A stretch of 64,000 nucleotides of DNA, taken from positions 33,366-97,365 of the forward strand of contig NZ_VOUA01000010.1 in NCBI RefSeq assembly GCF_024372725.1, written 5' to 3'. A program made the translations under genes and the position numbers. Shown here one piece after another: positions 7,642 to 15,856 of this stretch. Every line of letters begins with the position of its first letter. The stretch's first letter is position 1. This DNA comes from Methanosarcina sp. KYL-1. Lineage in GTDB: Archaea > Halobacteriota > Methanosarcinia > Methanosarcinales > Methanosarcinaceae. The notes beneath the pieces are model-generated. The model saw nothing but the letters and a program-made list of their open reading frames with translations. It searched no databases and had not been told where the DNA came from.

Positions 7642-8973
7642 TTATACCCCTTCTTCCATCTTTCTGCTCTTTTCAATTTTAACAAGCCTGAATGAGAGGA
7701 AAACGACAAGGTAGATGATTGCAGCTGCGATCAGGAATGAAATCGCATTAAACTGCGTGTAAAGAAGGCCTCCTGCAAGCAGGCCGATTATGCTTGCCAG
7801 GCTGCTGGCACTCATGGCAAAGCCCTGCACGGAACCCTGGTATGTCGTTCCTGCAAATTTAGAGAGGACGGAAAGGATGCAGGGCCACATGATCCCGTTT
7901 CCTAATGCAAAGAAGACGGCTGCTATGTATATGAGGATGAGGTTTCCCGGGACCAGGAGGATGAACTGCAGCCCGAGGATGAAGCCGCCTGCGACGATCA
8001 GGAGCGACTCGGAATACCTGTCGGCAAGTTTTGCAAGGACCGGGCCCTGTACAAATGCCATCAGGGCACTGATTACGGAGAAGTATATCCCGAGTTCCGC
8101 AGGGCTCCAGTCCAGGGCAACGACGGCATGGATGGGAAATGCAGTATAGTAAATGTTGAAGCCCAGGAAGATGAGGAAATAGAGCAGCAGCATGAAAGGG
8201 ACATACTCAAGCTTGAAAACCTCCTTCAATGAAATTTTTTTCCCGCCCTCGACCAGGTAACAATCTTTGTGTTCCTGCCCGAGTATTTTCCGGATGCTCT
8301 TTTTTTCGGGATACTGCTCAATGGTACATGCCCGGGACTCGGGGAGAAGAAAAAATACGATAAAGGTGCCTGCAACCGAAATAAGCAGGGCTGCGGATAC
8401 CGGGAGGAGTTCCCCGTAGATTGTTGTCCCCAGGACCCCGGCAAGGGCTGGCCCGAAGACGTATCCCAGGTTTGAAGCCACGGACATCCTGCCGTAGTTC
8501 TTGTTTCTTTCCTCTTCCGTGGTCAGGTCTGCAAGATATGCGTTTGCCACTGAGACATTTCCCCCTGTAACCCCGTCAAGTGCCCTTGCAAAGAAGAGTG
8601 CAAAAAGGGGCAGGGTGACCGTAAATACGCCGAGGAGGTTGGAATTGACTTCGATCAGGGGAATTATAGGAAGAAAAAGAGCGCCGAGGAAGATGAACCA
8701 GGCGAGGAGGGTTCCAATCTGGCTCAGGAGCAGGATCTTCTTTCTTCCGTAAAGGTCAGACCATTTCCCGAGGATCGGGGCTCCTACCAGCTGAAACGCA
8801 GGGTATGTGGAGGCAAGCAGCCCGTAGATCAGGGCATTTCCCCCATATTCCGTTACAAGAAACACGAGGAAGGTGAGGATTATGCCAAATCCCAGAGTCC
8901 CTATGAATGTAATCGTATACAGAGGAAAAAGGGCATTTCCGTATGCCTTTGAGGGTCCGGAATCCTGCGCCAT
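7642..8973 (-). CDS. MFS transporter (TetA-like drug/solute efflux)
   Basis: 443 residues with about 12 membrane segments. The MFS motif A equivalent in the 2-3 loop reads GAPILGKWSDLYGRKKILL (about 67-85), typical of the TetA/DHA1 branch. Likely a proton-coupled exporter of the cytoplasmic membrane; substrate unknown. A short hydrophilic insert after segment 6 (about 215-245) separates the halves. Single-gene unit. Confidence 0.9.
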   Translation of the reverse strand: MAQDSGPSKAYGNALFPLYTITFIGTLGFGIILTFLVFLVTEYGGNALIYGLLASTYPAFQLVGAPILGKWSDLYGRKKILLLSQIGTLLAWFIFLGALFLPIIPLIEVNSNLLGVFTVTLPLFALFFARALDGVTGGNVSVANAYLADLTTEEERNKNYGRMSVASNLGYVFGPALAGVLGTTIYGELLPVSAALLISVAGTFIVFFLLPESRACTIEQYPEKKSIRKILGQEHKDCYLVEGGKKISLKEVFKLEYVPFMLLLYFLIFLGFNIYYTAFPIHAVVALDWSPAELGIYFSVISALMAFVQGPVLAKLADRYSESLLIVAGGFILGLQFILLVPGNLILIYIAAVFFALGNGIMWPCILSVLSKFAGTTYQGSVQGFAMSASSLASIIGLLAGGLLYTQFNAISFLIAAAIIYLVVFLSFRLVKIEKSRKMEEGV

Positions 8974-9093
8974 CTAAACAATAATTGTTTATCCGGGGTT
9001 TTATAATAATCTGCCCAAAAAAGTGTATGATTTTTGGGGCCAGTATTCCATGCTTCAAATTCCAGGAAATCAATATTTCGTGCCTTCAGGAAA

Positions 9094-9615
9094 TCAATAT
9101 TCTGTGCCCTTTCTTGCAGGGATGTTTTTTTCGAAGGGGTGTTTCACAAATTTCATCTCTGTCACCAGATCTGCCCTTTCTATCAACTCCGGGGGAGCCT
9201 TCCTCCCGGTCAGGACGACCGTGGTCTCTTCCGGGGCCTCGTTCAGCAGGCTCAGGATATCTTCGGTCTTCAGCAGGCCGACGTGGGCTGCAAGGTTGAT
9301 TTCGTCAAGCACAAGGAGCCTGGGCTTTTTCCGGAGGGCCTCTCTTGCAAATTCCAGGCCCTTCCCCGCCAGTTCATAGTCCAGGGGCTCGGGGTTTTCG
9401 AAGTCTATGAAATCTTCCCTCCCGAACTGGTAGATTTCGTATTCCGGGGTCAGCCTCTCCCTCACTTTATACTCCCCGATGTACTTCCTCCCCTTCATGA
9501 ACTGGATAATTATGACCCTGTACCCATGGCCTACCGCCCTGAGAGCAAGCCCGAAGGCACTGGTGCTTTTTCCTTCTCCATCTCCCGTGTAGAGGTAAAC
9601 CATGCCCTTACCCAT
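9094..9615 (-). CDS. cobA: Cob(I)alamin adenosyltransferase (CobA/BtuR type)
   Basis: 173 residues. The N-terminal P-loop GDGEGKST (about 11-18) is the CobA variant, followed by FGLALRAVGHGYRV, IIQFMKG, LVLDEINLA and TGRKAPPELIERADLVTEM, all diagnostic. It transfers the adenosyl group of ATP to cob(I)alamin to give coenzyme B12, which the class II ribonucleotide reductase encoded at 54.6 kb needs. Monocistronic; small-RNA copy 4 lies about 220 bp upstream. Confidence 0.93.
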   Translation of the reverse strand: MGKGMVYLYTGDGEGKSTSAFGLALRAVGHGYRVIIIQFMKGRKYIGEYKVRERLTPEYEIYQFGREDFIDFENPEPLDYELAGKGLEFAREALRKKPRLLVLDEINLAAHVGLLKTEDILSLLNEAPEETTVVLTGRKAPPELIERADLVTEMKFVKHPFEKNIPARKGTEY

Positions 9616-9719
9616 TTTATCACCTTTAAGTTAACTCCCCTTGAAAAAGAACCGTTTACCGGTCCGAATATCTCCGTTTTTCCTGTATTACTGTTCTGAT
9701 GCTCTATAATAAACTGATC

Positions 9720-9835
9720 TAAACAAAAACTAAACAAAAAACACAAACATAAAAAAAGTAAAAAAAGAAAGCTAAAGGAAGAAGCCAAAGCAGAAGCCAA
9801 AGCAAGAAGCCAAAGCAAGAAAGCTAATAGAATAT
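9720..9835. repeat. A/purine-rich tandem repeats (AGAAGCCAAAGCA type)
   Basis: Repeats of about 12-13 bp after an A-rich block with AAAAAAAG runs. On the minus strand this is T-rich and directly 3' of small-RNA copy 4. Confidence 0.6.
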
Positions 9836-9970
9836 CTAAAGGGGGATAGGGCATCTGATTAAAAGAGCTGGTTTGGGGGTGTTTGGGGGTGTTTAGGGAG
9901 TTTGGGGTTGATTGGGGTTGATTGGGGGTGGAAGTAAATTACATTAGAAAAGTGTTTCTCAGATGCCCTG
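9836..9970 (-). ncRNA. Candidate small RNA, family copy 4 (longest loop)
   Basis: The minus-strand stem GGGCATCTGA/TCAGATGCCC (9968-9959 with 9858-9849) closes a 100-nt loop with five C-runs: CCCCC, CCCC, CCCC, CCCCC and CCCCC. The loop begins GAAACACTTTTCT like copy 3. The TATA box (9999-9992) is 23 nt upstream of the stem. The 3' tail TATCCCCCTTTAG matches copy 1. Confidence 0.68.
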
Positions 9971-9991
9971 GAAAATAATAATAGGTACAAA

Positions 9992-10072
9992 TATATAAAA
10001 AATAAAGGAATATTGATTAAATACTACATTTTATGGAAGTACCGCAAAAATAAGTGATTGTTATCCAGTGCC
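9992..10072 (-). promoter_or_regulatory. Promoter of small-RNA copy 4 with GTAC/GTGC boxes
   Basis: TATATAAA (plus strand 9992-9999). GTAC at 10039-10042 is centred 72.5 bp from the stem; a second, diverged box CAGTGCC has its GTGC at 10068-10071, 29 bp further out. These are the spacings seen at copies 1 and 3. Confidence 0.55.
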
Positions 10073-10152
10073 AAACTAATATAGACAATAGTTTTGCAGT
10101 GCAAGCTTGCCGAAAAGGCACTTTCAGGATTCGGGATAGATTCAAAATAGAC

Positions 10153-10983
10153 TCAGGATTCGGAATAAACTTTTGTGAACTCAGCGCCAATAGTGATCAT
10201 TATCGAAGAATAATACAGCAGGAGAAATAACCCCAGGATTGACCCTATTGCCCCGTAGATGCTTGAAATACTACTGTATGCAAAGTAAATTCCCATCGCA
10301 TATTTGCCTATTGTAATGAGGATTACTGTCACAAGCGATCCGACAAAAACGGGCTTAAGTTCAAGGTTCGTATCAGGCAATACCCGATATAAGGACATAA
10401 AGAATAACACAAGGACCAGGAAACTGGCTATGGGTCCGGCATAGTGAGCAACCACAGGTGGGAAAGGCAGAAGTCCCTGGAACAGCTTTGAAAAGGTATA
10501 CAGAATGCTTTCAACAAGGATGCTGATTACAAGCAGCCCTCCAAATATCATCACTATAACGAAAGACACGAGTGTGTTCTTTGCATAACTTTTTATACCG
10601 TTTGATTCTACGGGCCTGATATCCCACATTTTTTCAATGAATACTTTCAGCTGCCTGAAAACACTGCTGGCACTCCAGAGAATGATCAAAAAGCTGACCA
10701 GTACACTTATTGACAGGGAATAGGTTTCCGGGATTTTTTCGAAAAGTACACCTATCATCTCAATTATTCTTTGATCAACAACTCCTTCCATATAGCTGAG
10801 TATGTTTTCCTGGATCTGTTTTGACCTCAAGAAAATGCTTCCTGCTGACACTGATAATAACAGGAGGGCAGGAAGGCTTAAAACCAGATAATAAGCCAGT
10901 GCTGCACTTACAGTTTTTGCATCATCTTCTACCCATTCATGGAATGTTCTGGTAACTAGGCCTTTGATATATTCCCCATCCAT
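10153..10983 (-). CDS. YihY/BrkB-family membrane protein
   Basis: 276 residues with about six membrane segments. The family pattern is clear: TFHEWVEDDAKTVSAALAYYLVLSLPALL at the N-terminus, SASSVFRQLKVFIEKMWDI in the middle and GAIGSILGLFLLLYYSSIMITIGAEFTKVY at the end. The family (once called ribonuclease BN) is a membrane protein set of unknown function. Single-gene unit followed by small-RNA copy 4. Confidence 0.9.
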   Translation of the reverse strand: MDGEYIKGLVTRTFHEWVEDDAKTVSAALAYYLVLSLPALLLLSVSAGSIFLRSKQIQENILSYMEGVVDQRIIEMIGVLFEKIPETYSLSISVLVSFLIILWSASSVFRQLKVFIEKMWDIRPVESNGIKSYAKNTLVSFVIVMIFGGLLVISILVESILYTFSKLFQGLLPFPPVVAHYAGPIASFLVLVLFFMSLYRVLPDTNLELKPVFVGSLVTVILITIGKYAMGIYFAYSSISSIYGAIGSILGLFLLLYYSSIMITIGAEFTKVYSES

Positions 10984-11322
10984 ATTTTCCCCTGATCTAA
11001 TTATGCTGATCTAATTATATTGATCTAATTGTATTTGGTGGTTTCAGTATCTGATTTCTCGAAATTTCCAAAAATAATTTAATATCTTTATGGAAGTTTC
11101 CGTCTGTCTTTTATCCAGGGGTGTAAGCCTGGCATTTCCAGGTAAAAAAAGCAAAAAAACCATGAAATTCTTCAAATAACATGCACAAAGAAATGAAGGC
11201 ACAATGAAATGAAAGTACTTTTTACGTCAAAGTATCTCATCCAAAAGAAAGCCAAAAAATAAAAGCGGCCGAGAAAAACGGCCAGGGTGCAAACAAAACA
11301 GAGAAAAATACACATGAAAAAT

Positions 11323-11501
11323 GGCTCTTCGCTGTTTTGTGTGGGTTGAAAATAATTGCTTAGTTACAAAGAATCCCCTGCCAAAAAGAGAAACATCAAG
11401 CATGAATGTGATTTTCAACCACAAATGACTCTATATTTCAGATATGCTACTTCACATTTTGGGTATGAACATAAATTACCCACTCGAAACAGCGAAGAAC
11501 C
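11323..11501. mobile_element. 179-bp ISL3-type MITE with 8-bp target duplication
   Basis: Terminal inverted repeats of 24 bp with three mismatches begin GGCTCTTCGCTG on the left and GGTTCTTCGCTG on the right (read inward). The element is flanked on both sides by the identical 8-mer TGAAAAAT (11315-11322 and 11502-11509). Ends of this kind and 8-bp duplications are typical of ISL3-family elements. The interior holds no transposase, so it depends on one elsewhere. The intact duplication suggests fairly recent insertion. Confidence 0.85.
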
Positions 11502-11545
11502 TGAAAAATACTCTTTTTTAGATTTCTATTTCATTTCTTTTTGGG

Positions 11546-11670
11546 GAGGCGCCGCCAGACAAGCTGGCGGGGAGATTCATCTATCATCCGGATTGGCAAG
11601 CTGGCGGGGAGATTCATCTATCATCCGGATTGGCAAGCTGGCGTGAAGATCCCTCTATCACCCGAATCGA
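11546..11670. repeat. 37-bp tandem repeat (3 units) with leading hairpin
   Basis: CAAGCTGGCGGGGAGATTCA units start at 11560, 11597 and 11634; the first two are identical and the third is diverged. The first unit is preceded by CCGCCAG so that CCGCCAG-ACAAG-CTGGCGG forms a hairpin. A sibling hairpin with the same flanking GGCGCCGCCAG occurs at about 20294-20325. Confidence 0.8.
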
Positions 11671-11733
11671 AAAGCGGTTTCTGATATAATGCAGCAGATT
11701 AATCAAAGGCCACCCAAAGCATAGTCAGAAAGA

Positions 11734-11808
11734 GTCAGAACCAAAAAAGTCAGAACCAAAAAAGTCAGAACCAAAAAAGTCAGAACCAAAAAAGTCAGAA
11801 AGAAAAAG
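11734..11808. repeat. 15-bp tandem repeat (5 units)
   Basis: GTCAGAACCAAAAAA units start at 11734, 11749, 11764, 11779 and 11794. The block lies just downstream of the symporter gene. Confidence 0.8.
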
Positions 11809-11843
11809 AGTGGATAAAAAATACCCACAAAGATATCAGTTTT

Positions 11844-13433
11844 TTACCTGCCGTAGCAGAGCTCCAGATGCTCTTTTGAAGGTGGGTTTGTTGCAAGGCT
11901 TACGATAATTGCTGCAAGCATTGCCAGGGGGGTTGCAACGAGGATCGGATCAACAACGGTCCAGGTGCCGGAGAGAAGAGTTGCTTTTCCGAAAAGGGCC
12001 TGGCTGATCCCGAGGGGTGCGGCTTCTTTTGCGTGCACGAAGGCAAGCCAGAAGAGGCTGCTGAATGTCCCGACTATGAGGCTTGCAACGGCTCCTTCTT
12101 TTGTCATGCGCTTCCAGAAAAGGGCACCCATGTACATGGGAAGGAAAGCGGCTGCACACAGGCCGAAGAAGATGGCTGTAGCACTTGCAATGATGCTTAT
12201 CGGGAGGATGTAAGCCAGGACCACGCTTGCAAGGATGGTTGCTGCAATTCCCAGCCTTGTTATGGTGATAGTCGTTCTGGAGGATTTCCCTTTCATAAGG
12301 AACTCGCGGTAAAAGTCATGCCCTATTGCCGTGCCCATGGTATGGAACTGGGAGCTGAGAGTAGACATTGCAGCCGCAAGGAGGGTCAGCATGAAGAGGA
12401 TTACAAAAACATCCGGCATGGAACTGTTGATATATTCCGGGATGATGACATCCATATTCCCTTTTGCAACGGCAATTGAGATGAGCCCCTGTGTCTTATA
12501 GAAGTATGCGTTTGAGAGCGCTCCCACGGTAAAGGCAACCCCGGTCATCATGAAAATGAACGGGCCTCCCACGAGGACTGCCCGGTTCAGGGCCCTGTCG
12601 TCCTTAACCGTCATGAACCTGACAGCAAGCTGGGGCTGGGCAAGCACACCTATCCCTACTCCCAGGACCAGGGTTGAGACAAGGGTCCACCAGATCGTTG
12701 ACCCGAAGGCCGGCATTGCAGTCCATCCCAGGTGCCCTCCTTTTGCCAGGGTTTCGGGAACCAGGGGGGCCATGTCCGTGAGCAGCCTGTGGGCTTCCGT
12801 AATGCCCCCGAGTTTTGAGTACGTCAGGACTGCCAGGATTCCCATGCCGACAAACATGAGGGCGCCCTGAAGGGCATCGGTATACATAACGGCAATCAAC
12901 CCGCCCGTTATCACGTAAGCGGCAATTATTACCGTAAAGATGAGCACGGCAACATCGTAATTTATTCCCAGGGTGGTCTCAAGGAACCTGGCAGCCCCGA
13001 TCAGGACGATTCCTGCATAAAGCGGCATGAAAAGGCCAATCAAAATTCCGGAAAAACCCTGTATGAACCTTGACTGGAAACGTTTTCCCATCAGTTCCGG
13101 AAAGGTTACGGCTTTGAGGTTAAACCCTATGCGCCTTGTCCTTGACCCGAACACGACAAATGCGATAAATATCCCTACAAACACATTCATGAACGTAAGC
13201 CACAAAAGCCCCATCCCGAGGACGCCAGCGGCTCCTCCGAACCCGACTATTGCGGATGTGCTGATAAAAGTCGCGCCGTATGAGAGGGCAAGCACGTATG
13301 AATGGATTTTCCTCCCTGCAATCATATAGTCATCTATGTCCCTTGTTTTTTTGTACCCTACCCAGCCCAGGTAAAAAATGACCATAAGATATATGAGGAC
13401 AATAATTCCGAGAACGGGAGTGCTTACAGCCAT
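11844..13433 (-). CDS. Sodium:solute symporter (SSS family)
   Basis: 529 residues with about 13 membrane segments. It shows SSS features: the N-terminal GYKKTRDIDDYMIAGRKI, the early unwound-helix stretch ATFISTSAIVGFGGAAG, and the sodium-site region with SSQFHTMGTAIGHDFYRE. Likely imports a monocarboxylate or similar solute with Na+ (inference from closest subfamily style). The start ATG overlaps the stop codon of the small upstream protein by one base (TAATG), so the two are translationally coupled. Confidence 0.92.
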   Translation of the reverse strand: MAVSTPVLGIIVLIYLMVIFYLGWVGYKKTRDIDDYMIAGRKIHSYVLALSYGATFISTSAIVGFGGAAGVLGMGLLWLTFMNVFVGIFIAFVVFGSRTRRIGFNLKAVTFPELMGKRFQSRFIQGFSGILIGLFMPLYAGIVLIGAARFLETTLGINYDVAVLIFTVIIAAYVITGGLIAVMYTDALQGALMFVGMGILAVLTYSKLGGITEAHRLLTDMAPLVPETLAKGGHLGWTAMPAFGSTIWWTLVSTLVLGVGIGVLAQPQLAVRFMTVKDDRALNRAVLVGGPFIFMMTGVAFTVGALSNAYFYKTQGLISIAVAKGNMDVIIPEYINSSMPDVFVILFMLTLLAAAMSTLSSQFHTMGTAIGHDFYREFLMKGKSSRTTITITRLGIAATILASVVLAYILPISIIASATAIFFGLCAAAFLPMYMGALFWKRMTKEGAVASLIVGTFSSLFWLAFVHAKEAAPLGISQALFGKATLLSGTWTVVDPILVATPLAMLAAIIVSLATNPPSKEHLELCYGR

Positions 13434-13624
13434 TATTCTGCAGCCTCCGTTTTTTCCGGACCTTCATTCCACTTCCGGTATTCTGAAGCTTTATCTCTTT
13501 CTTCTTTTCTTTCATCTTCCGCGCCGGCGTTCCACTTAAGGGCACCGTACAAAATGCATCCGAAAGCACTCAAAAAACAGAGGACATAAGCAATCCAGAT
13601 CTGGGGATCATCGATTCCTAACAT
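13433..13624 (-). CDS. Symporter small accessory protein
   Basis: 63 residues: one membrane helix (about 9-28, DPQIWIAYVLCFLSAFGCIL) followed by a charged tail. The MLGIDDPQIWIAY start followed by GALKWN is characteristic of the small proteins encoded just upstream of archaeal and bacterial SSS symporters. Probably a subunit that stabilises or regulates the transporter; overlap of stop and start codons ensures equal production. Confidence 0.85.
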   Translation of the reverse strand: MLGIDDPQIWIAYVLCFLSAFGCILYGALKWNAGAEDERKEERDKASEYRKWNEGPEKTEAAE

Positions 13625-14164
13625 TTTTTATCTCCAGCCTAATTATTTCCGGTTTAAGCATGCCGTCTAAGCATTCAGCTAAGCATTCAACCTAAACATT
13701 TAGCTTAAGCATGCGGTCTAAACACACAGTCTAAACACATTGTGACACAGATGTCGTGATGTATGTTAACATGTAACATAGATGAAGTTTTCGGGAAATA
13801 AAAACTTGAAAAGGTTAACAAAAAGAGGAATATAGTGGGGGAATAAGGTGGAGAATATGGGTTTTTGTCACTGTAAATTTTCCGCATCAGGCTTTCAGCT
13901 CTTTTCGGATGTCAACAAGATTGCCCCCAGAATTCAACGGCATTCTTCAGGTATGCGGTCCACCATTCCCTGGTTTTTTATTTGCAATCGCCTCAAGCTG
14001 CAATTGCAGGACCCTTATCAAATCTGTATTCGAATCCATGATCCTTCTAATCCATGATCTCCACTACTTATTCTCAAACTTTTAAAATAGGCGTTTGCTG
14101 CCAGGCCCTTTAAAGTTTCTCCCTCCACCAGAGAATAACGGTAATGTGTCCGCCCTGCAGGTAA
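13625..14164. other. Intergenic region with AAGCATTC-type tandem repeats
   Basis: About 13660-13740 contains degenerate 13-16 bp repeats (TAAGCATTCAGC, TAAACATTTAGC, TAAACACACAGTC). The remainder up to 14164 shows no supported gene. Confidence 0.5.
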
Positions 14165-14455
14165 TCAATAAATTATTTCAATAAAATTTCCTTCCCGGTC
14201 TGTTGCCCTGATCTTTGCCGTGGCTGCGAAAAGGTCCTTTGAAGTCCTGGCTTCTTCCATTACTGAATTTTCATTCTGGAGGCTTTCTCCTTCCGTCCCC
14301 GATCTTCCTGAGAGCTCCGCTCCCTCTTTTTCAGGAGCCGGTATACCCGAAAAGAGTGCTGCAAGGGTAAGCAGCCTGAAAATAAGTTTCACCACGATGT
14401 TGATAGGGAGGGCTACGATTCCCCTCCAATGCCCAGAAAATCCAATCTTTGTCAT
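14165..14455 (-). CDS. Small hypothetical membrane-anchored protein
   Basis: 96 residues, family not recognised. One membrane-like segment (about 13-39, including LPINIVVKLIFRLLTLAALF) is followed by an acidic, Ser/Glu-rich linker and an ATAKIRATDREGNFIEIIY end that could form a small beta unit. A good ribosome site GGGGGA lies just before the ATG at 14455, which supports translation. Neighbours give no functional hint. Confidence 0.45.
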   Translation of the reverse strand: MTKIGFSGHWRGIVALPINIVVKLIFRLLTLAALFSGIPAPEKEGAELSGRSGTEGESLQNENSVMEEARTSKDLFAATAKIRATDREGNFIEIIY

Positions 14456-14924
14456 GAGTCCCCCAACTCTTTAATTGTTTTAATTCAGTACAGTGGAAAA
14501 TATTTACATTCATCAATACTCCTTTACTCTATATAACATTAAAGGAGTGATTCCAAGCACGAGAATGTTGTCCACTGGTATTTATAGTACCCGTGGCTGC
14601 AATATTCATGATAACGGCAACTGAAACTGAATTTCCAGGAATTCGTAATAAATCCCCGATCTCGTCCAGCGGCCCTTTTAACCTCTCATTTGAGGCAATA
14701 TAAAACCAATGTTATAAACCTTAAAGTATGCGAAATTATCCTCAGGATTGTAGATTCTCAAATTTGATAATGATTTTACCATAATGATTTTACCAAGTTG
14801 ATGAATCGAAAATCCCATATGAATCCACTCAAAAAAATAGAATTTAAAGACCGGATTTCCGAATGTAGGTTTCCGAATGCAGATTTCCGAATGTAAGAAG
14901 TAAAAAATTAAATTTAGAGAAGCT
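14456..14924. other. AT-rich intergenic region
   Basis: No gene recognised. A 15-bp triplet repeat of the type TTTCCGAATGTAGG occurs at about 14860-14897, at the 3' end of the isochorismatase gene. Confidence 0.45.
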
Positions 14925-15551
14925 TCAGGAAATTATTTCCAGTTCCGCCACCGTTGTAACTTCCCCCAGCATCGGAAAGATTACATTGATCGGGAACTTT
15001 TGGAATTCTTCATTCATTGTAGCAGTACAGTCGCTGAGCACTATGCACCTGTAGCCCCTGTTAAACGCGCTTCTCACCGTGGTTTCGAAGCAGAGGTTTG
15101 TTGCATCCCCTGTAAGGATCAGGGTATCACACTTCAAACCCTTCAGAATTAGTTCCAGATCAGTATTGTGAAAGGCATCCATGGTATTGTATTTGGTGAC
15201 TATGAAATCCTCCGGGTGAGGGGTAAGTTCTTCCACAATCGCGAGCTCTTCCGCAAGACTGCGGACAGGCCCACTTCCTCCGGGACTGACTTCTTTGAAG
15301 TTGATCTCCTTAACTTCTTTCCATAATCCCATATCAGGCAAAACCTCCAGCCTCAGGCCCATTACAATATAAATTACCGGCATCCCTGTTGCTCTTGCTT
15401 TTTCTATGGCTTTCTTCGTATTTCCGATCATATTCGTTTCTTTAGCGTGCTTACAGACCCCCCATTCCGCACCGAACCCTTTTTCGTGGAGAACATAATG
15501 TTGTGCATCTACGATGATAAGGGCCGTCCCTTCTCTCTTTACTCTGGTCAT
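14925..15551 (-). CDS. Isochorismatase-family cysteine hydrolase
   Basis: 208 residues. The catalytic triad of the family is present: Asp15 (IIVDAQ), Lys120 (VTKYNTMDAF) and Cys154 (DATNLCFETT). A cis-peptide region precedes the cysteine (LTGDATN). Members hydrolyse amides or enol ethers such as nicotinamide, N-carbamoylsarcosine or ureidoacrylate; no chorismate pathway partner is nearby, so the substrate is open. Single-gene unit. Confidence 0.9.
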   Translation of the reverse strand: MTRVKREGTALIIVDAQHYVLHEKGFGAEWGVCKHAKETNMIGNTKKAIEKARATGMPVIYIVMGLRLEVLPDMGLWKEVKEINFKEVSPGGSGPVRSLAEELAIVEELTPHPEDFIVTKYNTMDAFHNTDLELILKGLKCDTLILTGDATNLCFETTVRSAFNRGYRCIVLSDCTATMNEEFQKFPINVIFPMLGEVTTVAELEIIS

Positions 15552-15612
15552 TTTCTACCCCCACTGGTTTTCTTAAACTGGCAGCCAAACGAGTACTTTG
15601 CGATAGGAAATA

Positions 15613-15684
15613 CACCATGATATTGATAGCATTATTTCCATCGATCAAACGCACCATGATATTGATAGCACTATTTCCATCGAC
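15613..15684. repeat. 39-bp direct repeat upstream of the isochorismatase gene
   Basis: CACCATGATATTGATAGC followed by TATTTCCATCGA occurs at 15613 and 15652, 60-130 bp upstream of the start at 15551. Could be regulatory or simple duplication. Confidence 0.55.
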
Positions 15685-15856
15685 CATTTATGTTGTTTAT
15701 AATATAATTGGGTGTATGTTTTTATATAGTAGCAAGTATTGTTTCTGACGTAAGAGCATTATTACTGATGTTATTCTCTCCTTATGAGGGCTTGATTTAC
15801 AAAAGAAATCCCTGAACACATTCCTGAACATAGTTTTTTCCGGGACTCTTCACCTT

